DNA from: an uncultured Alphaproteobacteria bacterium
GTDB lineage: Bacteria > Pseudomonadota > Alphaproteobacteria > Rs-D84
DNA: 8,689 nucleotides
Reading direction: 5' to 3'
Assembly: GCA_937901165.1 (NCBI GenBank)
Contig: CALCGS010000113.1
Coordinates: 1-8,689 of the forward strand
This document shows, in pieces, positions 1-6,600 of this stretch. The notes under the pieces are model-generated. The model did no database searches. It was not told where the DNA came from and saw only the letters and a program-made list of their open reading frames with translations. Both the position numbers and the translations under genes were made by a program. Every line of letters begins with the position of its first letter. Position 1 is the first letter of the stretch.

Positions 1-68
1 TATTTAGTCTTTATATATATAAGATGACATATTGAATTAATACATTTTCTTTATATTAATAACCCCTG

Positions 69-470
69 CTATTCTATATCCAGTTTGATAAGCTCTCCAT
101 CTTTCCATTCAAGATTTTTTAATACTTTGCCGCCTCTTAAACATAGTCCACGAACATAACCGTTTTTCCATTCGTCTGGCAATGCTGGAAGAGTCTTTAT
201 ATCACCATCTATACTTTGAACTAGCATCTCTGCTATTCCTGCAGTCACTCCAAAATTGCCATCAATCTGAAATGGAGGATGGGCGTCGAACATGTTAGGA
301 TATGTACCACCACCCTTGGTGGCGGTCCCGGTGGAAGAGCAATAAGAAAGGCCCTTGCGCAACATGAGATATGCATGGTCACCATCTTCGAGACGTGCCC
401 AGAGATTGATTTTCCAACCCATTGACCAACCAGTTGCTACGTCGCCACGTAGGCGAAGAGCATTGACTGC
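69..470 (-). other. C-terminal fragment of a GH95 alpha-L-fucosidase (Bacteroidota-like), probable chimera or foreign insert
   Basis: The last ~130 codons of the 599-aa frame carry GH95 hallmarks: RGDVATGWSMGWKINLWARL (473-492), DGDHAY (495-500), GGGTYPNMFDAHPPFQIDGNFG (519-540; a run characteristic of the family), then LPALPDEW (559-567) and LEWKDGEL (585-592). GH95 enzymes remove alpha-1,2-linked fucose from glycans and are typically about 750-900 aa, so only the end of the (alpha/alpha)6 barrel and the start of the C-terminal beta domain are present. Most of the catalytic module, including the expected general acid, is absent. The frame stops soon after, perhaps earlier than a full GH95 would. 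G+C over 61-480 is about 45% by my count, against about 33% from 541 to 660, and reaches 58% at 301-360. The junction lies somewhere at about 440-490 and cannot be fixed by eye. No enzymatic activity is expected. Confidence 0.85.
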
Positions 471-1868
471 TGCTTCAAATTCTTCACCTTTGGTGCTGAC
501 ATCTGCTTTTTCACCAGGTATAGGTGTTTTGATATCGCCTGCTGGTAATAATTTATCAACCTTGGGTCCGATTACATAGAAATACAATAACATCAAAGTT
601 ATTACAAGAATCAAAAAGTCCCATCCATCATACATAAAATCAAATGCACCAGGATGTTCGGATTCTATAATTGCTTTTTGTTCCAAGAAACATTGTTTGA
701 ATATTTCTTTGTCGCGTTGTTCTTCTGTATCAACCCTGGATACTTCATCACATAATTTAAAAGCATTTAACACCTGAGTGTTTTGTTCAGATAAATTTGT
801 ATCTTGATAAAATAATGGTGGAAATACAGCGTTATAACCATCTGTGCCACCTGGGAAAGTTGCATCTGCCGCAAAATTTACAGTCGCAACTAAAATAACC
901 ACTTTTAATGTAATAGATATTACCTTTACGGCAGATTTTACCAACATATTAACAGATTTATTAAATATTCCAGATGCCAATTTCCAAGTCTTTTCATACG
1001 CAAATGCGGCAAGTATAATTGGTAAAAATATAACAAAGAAAACTAACTTGAAAATAATAGTAAATAATTGAAAAAACAAATCAAATCCAACAATCAGAAA
1101 TAACACCACCACAGATAATCCTGCAATCCAAGTAAGTACACCGCCACCTAAACCCAACCAAGAAAAATTCATCAAAGAAAATCCCCCTGATGCTCCCGCC
1201 AAAATAAGAGTATTTAGATTTCCAATAACACATTGAAATCCAGTTGAAATTGGTGCAATAACATTATTTGCATTTGAAAAATCTAAAACCGGGCAACTGG
1301 TATGCAACACGGCCGTTGTCATAGAAGAAGATAACCAAGAACCAATATACAAAACTGGTGATATAATAATGTCAGAAATAATTTTTAACGAATGATTTCC
1401 ACCCAATCCTATTGCACCAATAACCGCGGCAAATATTAAAATACGCAATCCCAATGTTAAAATAGGTTTAACCCAAGTTTTAAAATCAAGATTGTTTGCT
1501 TTTTCTGAATAGCTAGCATTTGCTTTTGCACGTTCCCAAATATATTGGATAGCATGAATAAAAATATAAATTCCAAACCCAATGGCCATCAACAACCATA
1601 AATTACCGATAATTGTTTTCCAGAACATTTCTGATGCACGACCAATAGTTTCAAACAATTCAGAAATATAGTTGCATAAAAAACATCCATTTGTATTTGA
1701 TGTATTTCCATTTGCATTTATTGCGGACATAAAACTGTCCATACTAACAAAAGGCAAATTTGCATCACCAATAGAATGGGATAAATACCATACACCGGTA
1801 CCAATGGCAACAAGTGCCAAAACAAACTTTAACGCCGTGGATATAATTTTTATTTTTAACGCATTCAT
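69..1868 (-). CDS. TrbL/VirB6-like T4SS membrane protein fused in frame to a GH95 fucosidase fragment
   Basis: 599 aa, two unrelated parts. Residues 1-~460 are a VirB6/TrbL-type inner-membrane protein, the family that forms part of the type IV secretion channel. I see helices at about 9-30, 88-110, 134-156, 163-185, 245-290, 310-332 and 416-434. A CxxC (C62, C65) follows the first helix, the motif ISPVLYIG lies at 169-176, a Cys pair (C192, C213) sits in the next loop, and the core block at 260-295 (FDLFF...FLPIILAAFAYEKTW) resembles the VirB6 core. A periplasmic loop at 335-415 carries C373 and C393. Residues ~470-599 are instead the C-terminal end of a GH95 alpha-L-fucosidase. The start overlaps the previous stop (TAATG), with a Shine-Dalgarno AAAAGG six bases upstream. 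The VirB6 assignment comes from family-like layout and paralogue comparison. The native C-terminus of the VirB6 part is not visible, so the protein as read may not exist in the cell. Confidence 0.75.
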   Translation of the reverse strand: MNALKIKIISTALKFVLALVAIGTGVWYLSHSIGDANLPFVSMDSFMSAINANGNTSNTNGCFLCNYISELFETIGRASEMFWKTIIGNLWLLMAIGFGIYIFIHAIQYIWERAKANASYSEKANNLDFKTWVKPILTLGLRILIFAAVIGAIGLGGNHSLKIISDIIISPVLYIGSWLSSSMTTAVLHTSCPVLDFSNANNVIAPISTGFQCVIGNLNTLILAGASGGFSLMNFSWLGLGGGVLTWIAGLSVVVLFLIVGFDLFFQLFTIIFKLVFFVIFLPIILAAFAYEKTWKLASGIFNKSVNMLVKSAVKVISITLKVVILVATVNFAADATFPGGTDGYNAVFPPLFYQDTNLSEQNTQVLNAFKLCDEVSRVDTEEQRDKEIFKQCFLEQKAIIESEHPGAFDFMYDGWDFLILVITLMLLYFYVIGPKVDKLLPAGDIKTPIPGEKADVSTKGEEFEAAVNALRLRGDVATGWSMGWKINLWARLEDGDHAYLMLRKGLSYCSSTGTATKGGGTYPNMFDAHPPFQIDGNFGVTAGIAEMLVQSIDGDIKTLPALPDEWKNGYVRGLCLRGGKVLKNLEWKDGELIKLDIE

Positions 1869-3064
1869 TATTTACCTTTTATTCCATCTGCGACAGTTTT
1901 AATCGTTTTTTTACCCAAATCAAAAGCGTCTTTTGTTAATCTTAGTAAATCATCTGCCAACTTTTCGCCCATTTTATTTTTTTCTGGTTTCATATTAAAT
2001 ACGCTTAAAATCATAGTTGTCACTTGTGGTATGTTTTCTGCTATAAAATTGGCGACATACAGTAAAACGATAAAACTGACCAGGTTTATAGAATATAGAT
2101 TATCCAAAGATATATCAAAATCTTCTGCGTTTTGTATTTGTGAAATCATGGTTGTAATATCTGTTCCTGATTCTTTGAAAAACAGTGCAATAAACACCAA
2201 TATAACAGTATATGTAATTACAACAGACCCAAGTGTTACAATGGAATTTACAACATTTTTAATTTGGTCTGTCCCAACTGTTGACCCCAGTTTGCTTGTC
2301 CATTTTGCCCATTCCGGCATACCTTTGTCAGAACCTTTAAATGAAATCATAACCAAAGAAATCGGGAAAAAGAAAGCAAAAAACATCATGGCGATAATAA
2401 TATCTGCAAAATAAAACAAGAAACGAATAAATAATTTTAAGAACCCAAAAAACAAATAAATACCAGCCAAAAATAGTGTTAAATGTTTTATGAAATTTGC
2501 AATACCAAACAAAGCCTTCCAATCAATTGATGCGTCAATAATTGCAATTCCTAAACGTAAAAAAGATTGAAATTGTGAAATTGTTGTTTTTGCAATATTG
2601 ATAATAGAATCACGTAATTGTGGTCTAAACATTCCTTTGTCTTCATCCAATTGTATTGGTGTATAATTGTCGGTTATATGTACATTTTCTGAATTTGAAT
2701 ATAATAATGCCTGTGTATAACTAAGTGTTACATCGGCAACTGGTTCAAAAGTTATTCGTGTTACAAATCTTGGTACTGTCACACCAAATACAAGAAACGA
2801 TAATGCTACTATTGAATTTATAATCACTTTTTTTAAGGATTTATTTTCCAGCCAACTTTGTTTAAATCCGCCAGATGTTTCAGTCCACACTGTATTAAAA
2901 ATATAAAAAGCAAAAATAACACAAAATAAAATGATGCAAATAAATATAAATTTTGGATATGCTGCCGCCGCTGCTTCAGAAACAATCTGAAACATTTTAT
3001 CAAAAATAGGACACGTCCAACATTGTACCCCATCATTTATAAGAGAATTAAAAACATCATTCAT
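1868..3064 (-). CDS. TrbL/VirB6-like T4SS membrane protein with CWTC motif
   Basis: 398 aa, middle gene of the minus-strand operon. No signal peptide: a soluble N-terminus with CWTC (C15, C18) precedes the first helix (38-59). Further helices lie at about 78-98, 185-240 (a long block that can hold two or three), 270-296 and 325-355. The shared paralogue motif RFVTRITFEPVADV is at 99-112. Its loop contains KGMFRPQLRDSI (143-154), which lines up with RGAYSPNLRHSL in the divergent 434-aa paralogue, but the two loop cysteines seen in the other three proteins are missing here. The block 218-241 (YFADIIIAMMFFAFFFPISLVMIS) is VirB6-like. The lysine-rich C-terminus (359-398) should be cytoplasmic. 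The ATG overlaps the preceding stop by one base (TAATG). The nearest purine-rich stretch (AGGG) is about 14 bases away, so translation probably depends on coupling. Expected role: subunit of the inner-membrane channel of a type IV secretion system. Family call is good, exact subunit identity unknown. Confidence 0.75.
   Translation of the reverse strand: MNDVFNSLINDGVQCWTCPIFDKMFQIVSEAAAAAYPKFIFICIILFCVIFAFYIFNTVWTETSGGFKQSWLENKSLKKVIINSIVALSFLVFGVTVPRFVTRITFEPVADVTLSYTQALLYSNSENVHITDNYTPIQLDEDKGMFRPQLRDSIINIAKTTISQFQSFLRLGIAIIDASIDWKALFGIANFIKHLTLFLAGIYLFFGFLKLFIRFLFYFADIIIAMMFFAFFFPISLVMISFKGSDKGMPEWAKWTSKLGSTVGTDQIKNVVNSIVTLGSVVITYTVILVFIALFFKESGTDITTMISQIQNAEDFDISLDNLYSINLVSFIVLLYVANFIAENIPQVTTMILSVFNMKPEKNKMGEKLADDLLRLTKDAFDLGKKTIKTVADGIKGK
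1875..1880 (-). promoter_or_regulatory. Shine-Dalgarno of the third minus-strand VirB6-like gene
   Basis: AAAAGG on the minus strand, six bases before the ATG at 1868 and inside the last codons of the upstream gene. It supports this start and re-initiation at the TAATG overlap. Confidence 0.6.
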
Positions 3065-4332
3065 TATTTTTTAAATATCCCTATATCTTCTTTAAGTTTT
3101 TTATATTTTTTTGGTGCAGATTTAACAAACGACCAAGTTTTTTTAGCATCAGATGAAAACTTGTTATACAAACCATCTGCACCAGAATCCAAATAAGATT
3201 TTAATTTTTGTTTTGTCATATCAAAAATATTTTTCATTACAAAGAACGTTAACAAAGATGACAACCAAATCATAGAATGTTCGCCAAACATATTTTGTGA
3301 TGCGGTTGACGCAGCACTTGGTGCATTTGATTGTGCAGCACCTGCAGCGGCAGTACTGATAAATGCGGGGCTGTTCCAATGGAATAATGCCTGTATAACA
3401 GCAATGTTTACACATAAAATAAAAGCACATGCAATCATAGTAATAATAATTTGCTGTAATGATTTTATAATATTAGAAAAAGGTGGCCACATATTTAACC
3501 AGGCATCATCTTTTTTTGCGACCCAAGAAACAACATTAAAAGGATATAAAATCAAAGCCATACCAAAATTAAAAATTGCTTGAATTACCAGCATGGCCAT
3601 AAATACATTGCAAGAAACAAAAGTAAACACAATTAAAAATCCAGAAATAATATTTAATAACTGAAAAGAAGATAATCCTTGGGTTATAAAATTAAACCCT
3701 TGTTTAACGATTTTGTTATTAGCAGCGGAAATTACATGAATTGGTTGTACTAAAAATTTGCAACCATTATCAGAAATCCATTTTTGATTCACAATGCTTT
3801 CACATTTTATGTTATTTTCTGTTTCATCAAAATTGATAGAAAAACCTGTTGCTTCTGGAACAGTTTTTAGAATTTGTGTTGTATAAAACGAACCAACTTC
3901 TAAAAAAGGACTTATAAAAAATTCTGTTATTATTTTGGGTTTTACCACCGGTAATAAAATAGATACGGCAACGATGGCACGAATTGCAGGTTTGATAATG
4001 TTATAAGCAATCGTTTCAGGTTTGTCTATTTCCCCACCGCCAGACAGACCAATAAAAGAAACCCATAATTGCGGAAAAAACATTTTTAATACATAGGAAG
4101 AAATATAAATAAGCAAAAATCCCCAGATAAGTAAATATACAATGCCATTTCCGTTTCCAACAAAATAAGAATAACTGTTTGCCGCAACAGACATAAATGT
4201 ATCTAAAACAAGTGGAATAGTAGTAGAAAAATCTAACTTATCTAAAATTCCCCATTCGGCAAACGCCATGCTTGGAACGAAACAAGCAATAACAGGTAAA
4301 AAAATACAAAATAATTTTTTCAATATAGACAT
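3064..4332 (-). CDS. TrbL/VirB6-like T4SS membrane protein with signal peptide
   Basis: 422 aa, first gene of the minus-strand operon. It starts with a typical signal peptide (KK at 5-6, hydrophobic core 7-20, likely cleavage after AFA at 23-25). Helices at about 64-86, 112-130, 225-265, 290-315 and 352-370. The paralogue motif KIITEFFISPFLEVG is at 133-147. C177 and C191 in the following loop probably form a periplasmic disulphide. The core block is FNFGMALILYPFNVVSWVAKKDDAW (254-278). Between the last two helices is an Ala/Ser-rich low-complexity stretch (about 326-346). The basic C-terminus ends KKLKEDIGIFKK, echoing KKDIGILWKDIKK in the divergent paralogue. Unlike the other three it has no N-terminal CxxC. 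The ATG has no Shine-Dalgarno; an extended -10 ends seven bases upstream, suggesting a leaderless mRNA. Likely an inner-membrane component of a type IV secretion channel; substrate unknown. Confidence 0.75.
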   Translation of the reverse strand: MSILKKLFCIFLPVIACFVPSMAFAEWGILDKLDFSTTIPLVLDTFMSVAANSYSYFVGNGNGIVYLLIWGFLLIYISSYVLKMFFPQLWVSFIGLSGGGEIDKPETIAYNIIKPAIRAIVAVSILLPVVKPKIITEFFISPFLEVGSFYTTQILKTVPEATGFSINFDETENNIKCESIVNQKWISDNGCKFLVQPIHVISAANNKIVKQGFNFITQGLSSFQLLNIISGFLIVFTFVSCNVFMAMLVIQAIFNFGMALILYPFNVVSWVAKKDDAWLNMWPPFSNIIKSLQQIIITMIACAFILCVNIAVIQALFHWNSPAFISTAAAGAAQSNAPSAASTASQNMFGEHSMIWLSSLLTFFVMKNIFDMTKQKLKSYLDSGADGLYNKFSSDAKKTWSFVKSAPKKYKKLKEDIGIFKK

Positions 4333-4339
4333 TGTTATA

Positions 4340-4348
4340 ATTATATCA
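4340..4348 (-). promoter_or_regulatory. Extended -10 promoter of the minus-strand VirB6-like operon (leaderless)
   Basis: On the minus strand TGA-TATAAT is a perfect extended -10 element (TGn plus TATAAT at 4345-4340). It ends seven bases before the ATG at 4332, so transcription should begin at or next to the A of the start codon. No good -35 is visible, as is common for extended -10 promoters. Confidence 0.55.
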
Positions 4349-4373
4349 CAATTACTAAAAAATATGTTATAAT
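4345..4373 (+). promoter_or_regulatory. Promoter of the divergent VirB6-like gene (leaderless)
   Basis: A consensus -10 TATAAT at 4368-4373 is preceded, after 17 bases, by a weak -35 ATCACA (4345-4350, 4 of 6 matches to TTGACA). The -10 ends six bases before the ATG at 4380, predicting an mRNA with no or almost no leader. It overlaps the opposing promoter in a 47-bp intergenic space. Confidence 0.55.
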
Positions 4374-4379
4374 AAAATT

Positions 4380-5684
4380 ATGAGTTGGTTTAAAAAATTT
4401 ATTATAATTTTAATGTCTTTTTTACCGGTGTCGGCATTGGCGGTTGCACCATTTGTTGTTGTGCTTGCTGCGGGTGGTATTGCGGTAACAGGTGTTTCGA
4501 TTTATCGCAGTCTTGCCCCTGTTGATATGCAAAAATCATTTGAATTTTTTTCTTCTTGTTGGACATGTGAATTATTTTCAAACATTATGACTGTTTTATC
4601 AAACATATTGCCCAAGGTTTATAGTGCGTTGGGGACAATTATTATTCCGGTTGCGATTGGTTTGACGGCTGTTTGGGTTGCGTGGTATGTGTTTTCTGGA
4701 TTTGTTGGTTCGAATGCAAAATTTAATCTTGATGGATGGACGATTGGCGGTACGTTTGGAACGCATGCTATTAAACTAGGTGTGCTTATTGCATTGTTGT
4801 TTGCACCTGTTCCGCGTCTTATAACCAACATAGTCATAGAACCTGTTTTTAACGTTGGGTTATCAATGTCGCATGTTATAAATAAAATAACCCCAGAAAG
4901 TGCTGAAAATTACACAAAATGTATAATATCAACGGCAATAATAGAATCACAGGTTGCCGGTGGTAATGATGAACGTGGGGCATATTCACCTAATTTACGT
5001 CATAGTTTGGCATGTGAACTGGCAAAAATTCATCAAATAACAGGTTTGGGTATGACGGTTGGATGGACGATGTTAAATATGGCTTTTGACATAGAATATA
5101 TGCATAAATTATTATGGACTATTCCTGTTGTTCCAAACATACCGTTACTTTTTGCAGGGTTGCTAATTTTTGTGTTGTTTTTTATGGCTTTACTGCCGAT
5201 ACCGTTATACTTTTTAGAAGTTTTTGTAAAATTATCTATGGATTTAATAATGTTGCCGTTGATGTTATTGTCGTGGTTGTTTTCGGGGTGGAAGATTTTT
5301 CCATCTGGTGGTCAAAACATTAAAAAAACAATAGATGAAGTGATTTCTGGTGCAATAGGAATTGCGATGACTTGTATTTTCTTAGTTTTTGCATTGATGT
5401 TCTTGAACGCTGTATTCAGTGGCGATTCGACTTCTGTTTTAATGAATGCGATAAATAATAACGACAGTAAATATTTTATCGATTCGATAATGTTAAACAA
5501 CTCTTCGTTTATAACTACGGTTTTGATGGGTATTTTTATAACTATGTTTATGATAATGATACCGGCATTGATAAAGACAATATTCAATATCAGTATATCG
5601 CAAAAGTATTATGATACCGCAAAAAAAGATATTGGTATTTTGTGGAAAGATATAAAAAAAGTGGCTTCTGCATTAAAAAAATAA
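4380..5684 (+). CDS. TrbL/VirB6-like T4SS membrane protein, divergent copy, with CWTC motif
   Basis: 434 aa, divergent from the three-gene operon. N-terminal signal-like segment (5-21) followed by a second hydrophobic stretch (24-40), then CWTC (C60, C63) as in the 398-aa paralogue. Helices at about 84-106, 130-145, 252-300 (with LLPIPLYFLEVFVKL and IMLPLMLLSWLFSGW), 322-346 and 378-402. The shared motif RLITNIVIEPVFNVG is at 146-160. The loop holds C181 and C212, probably a periplasmic disulphide, around RGAYSPNLRHSLAC (199-212). The cytoplasmic tail (405-434) is lysine-rich and resembles the tail of the 422-aa paralogue. The first residues (MSWFKKF) also resemble that protein's MSILKKL, suggesting the divergent pair arose by duplication. 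No Shine-Dalgarno precedes the ATG. Predicted inner-membrane channel subunit of a type IV secretion system. Confidence 0.75.
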   Translation: MSWFKKFIIILMSFLPVSALAVAPFVVVLAAGGIAVTGVSIYRSLAPVDMQKSFEFFSSCWTCELFSNIMTVLSNILPKVYSALGTIIIPVAIGLTAVWVAWYVFSGFVGSNAKFNLDGWTIGGTFGTHAIKLGVLIALLFAPVPRLITNIVIEPVFNVGLSMSHVINKITPESAENYTKCIISTAIIESQVAGGNDERGAYSPNLRHSLACELAKIHQITGLGMTVGWTMLNMAFDIEYMHKLLWTIPVVPNIPLLFAGLLIFVLFFMALLPIPLYFLEVFVKLSMDLIMLPLMLLSWLFSGWKIFPSGGQNIKKTIDEVISGAIGIAMTCIFLVFALMFLNAVFSGDSTSVLMNAINNNDSKYFIDSIMLNNSSFITTVLMGIFITMFMIMIPALIKTIFNISISQKYYDTAKKDIGILWKDIKKVASALKK

Positions 5685-5743
5685 AAATCAAGTATTTTAT
5701 TTGCGTATTTGTGTTTTTTTATACAAAAAATAAAGACCGAATC

Positions 5744-5752
5744 TGGTACAAT
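5744..5752 (+). promoter_or_regulatory. Extended -10 promoter of the 169-aa gene (leaderless)
   Basis: TGG-TACAAT is an extended -10 (TGn plus a 5-of-6 match to TATAAT). The hexamer ends eight bases before the ATG at 5761. No Shine-Dalgarno follows it and no -35 is evident at 16-18 bp spacing. Confidence 0.5.
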
Positions 5753-5760
5753 AGTTTTTG

Positions 5761-6270
5761 ATGAAACAAATACCTATTCTTTATTGGCCCAAAAAGACAA
5801 CAAACGATGCCGATTATCAAACTGCACGCAAGGTAATAAATGCAAATGCTGGTGCGATGCCTATTGTGATATCGGATGATTTGGATTTGTCTGGTATAAT
5901 GTCTGAAAATGTAAATTCGGTTGTTTATTATCCTGTGTTTTGTGGTTCTACTGGTTGGTGGGGTGAATTATTGGGTGCAACGGCTGTTGTTGTTGACAAG
6001 CTTATAATATCCTCGGAATGTCAGTTGATGGTGATAAAATCCGAAGAATGTGCTGATTCTAAGGGCGAAAATCAATTGTTGGCGGCGGAAATATATCCAT
6101 CAAGTGGTTTCTTTAAAAAGATGAATTCTTCAATTGCAACTGTTTCTGATATGTTGGCGACAGAAACTGGAACAATTTTGGCTTTGTTTACTGGACATAA
6201 CCAGGGAAAATTTGTAAATATCATAGAAACAACTGGGAATTACTATCTTGGATGTATCGGCAGATATTAA
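5761..6270 (+). CDS. Hypothetical 169-aa protein, no family recognised
   Basis: I do not recognise this protein. It has no signal peptide and no convincing membrane helix. The composition is that of a soluble mixed alpha/beta protein, with hydrophobic strands such as VVYYPVF (54-60) and ATAVVVDKLII (73-83), a Trp-containing turn GSTGWWGE (62-69) and four cysteines (C61, C87, C97, C165). Codon use and base composition match its neighbours, so it is probably a real resident gene. I chose the ATG at 5761 rather than the TTG one codon earlier because a -10 box ends eight bases before it. It lies 76 bp downstream of the VirB6-like gene on the same strand. No terminator is evident in that gap, so read-through from the secretion gene is possible, but nothing in the protein itself points to secretion. 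Coding call is likely; function open. Confidence 0.7.
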   Translation: MKQIPILYWPKKTTNDADYQTARKVINANAGAMPIVISDDLDLSGIMSENVNSVVYYPVFCGSTGWWGELLGATAVVVDKLIISSECQLMVIKSEECADSKGENQLLAAEIYPSSGFFKKMNSSIATVSDMLATETGTILALFTGHNQGKFVNIIETTGNYYLGCIGRY

Positions 6271-6284
6271 ATTTTGTAAAAAAT

Positions 6285-6313
6285 CTTGATTTTATTAAAA
6301 AACTTTGTATAAT
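6285..6313 (+). promoter_or_regulatory. Sigma-70-type promoter of rpmE
   Basis: -35 TTGATT (6285-6290), a 17-bp spacer and a consensus -10 TATAAT (6308-6313). The predicted start is near 6320, giving a leader of about 33 nt that contains the ribosome binding site. It probably drives both rpmE and the suhB-like gene. Confidence 0.65.
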
Positions 6314-6340
6314 TTGACAGCTTTTAGGTTATAAAATAAA

Positions 6341-6345
6341 AAGGA
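6341..6345 (+). promoter_or_regulatory. Ribosome binding site of rpmE
   Basis: AAGGA seven bases before the ATG at 6353, good spacing. It contrasts with the four genes in this window that have no such site. Confidence 0.75.
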
Positions 6346-6352
6346 TTAAACT

Positions 6353-6565
6353 ATGAAACAAGGCATTCATCCTGAATATCATGAAATAAACGTCACAAGA
6401 ACTGACGGAAAAACTGTAAAAATGTATTCAACTGTAAAAAAAGATTTGGTTTTATCAACTGATAATTTGAATCATTCTGCATGGACTGGTCAACGCAATA
6501 ATGACGGTGCCAAGGGTCAACGTGCGGCTGAATTCAAAAGTAAATTTGCTGGATTTAAATTTTAA
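6353..6565 (+). CDS. rpmE: 50S ribosomal protein bL31
   Basis: 70 aa, full length for the family. The opening MKQGIHPEYHEI is the standard bL31 start (IHPxYxxI). The middle has the typical T-D-G-K stretch and M-Y-S-T. The end H-S-A-W-T-G-Q and the final F-K-S-K-F-A-G-F match the conserved bL31 'hPaWtG...FnkrFg' region. It has no cysteine, so it is the zinc-free form. bL31 sits on the large subunit and bridges to the head of the small subunit. The gene has its own promoter and Shine-Dalgarno, and the suhB-like gene follows after 35 bp with no GC-bearing terminator between them, so the two are probably cotranscribed. Confidence 0.95.
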   Translation: MKQGIHPEYHEINVTRTDGKTVKMYSTVKKDLVLSTDNLNHSAWTGQRNNDGAKGQRAAEFKSKFAGFKF

Positions 6566-6589
6566 TAAATTTAATTTGTGGATTTATTA
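6563..6589 (+). repeat. 8-bp AT-only inverted repeat before suhB
   Basis: TAATAAAT (6563-6570) and ATTTATTA (6582-6589) are perfect inverted copies with an 11-base loop. The left arm overlaps the rpmE stop and the right arm abuts the suhB Shine-Dalgarno. It has no G-C pair and no T-run, so it is unlikely to be a terminator. It could be a weak RNA hairpin beside the ribosome binding site, or chance in AT-rich DNA. Confidence 0.3.
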
Positions 6590-6596
6590 AGGGGGG
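6589..6596 (+). promoter_or_regulatory. Ribosome binding site of suhB
   Basis: AAGGGGGG, a strong G-rich site ending four bases before the ATG at 6601. It supports that start. Confidence 0.7.
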
Positions 6597-6600
6597 CAAA

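Noticed and set aside
1..68. AT-rich left edge as a possible promoter or att site
   Set aside because: No consistent promoter pair, repeat or tRNA end is visible, and its origin is doubtful because it is attached to the GH95-like segment.
355..579. Plus-strand open frame of 74 codons opposite the GH95 fragment
   Set aside because: Arg/Ser-rich antisense shadow of the minus-strand coding frame, with no start signal and no recognisable motif.
2031..2414. Plus-strand open frame of 127 codons opposite the 398-aa gene
   Set aside because: Antisense to a well-supported membrane protein gene; its composition is the mirror of hydrophobic codons.
5685..5740. T-run and A-run after the 434-aa gene, possible terminator
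   Set aside because: Only A-T pairs could form (T7 against A6 with a short loop), with no GC-bearing stem; too weak to call.
6274..6300. AAAATC/GATTTT inverted repeat upstream of rpmE
   Set aside because: The arms are separated by only two bases and are AT-rich; they overlap the -35 element and look like chance.
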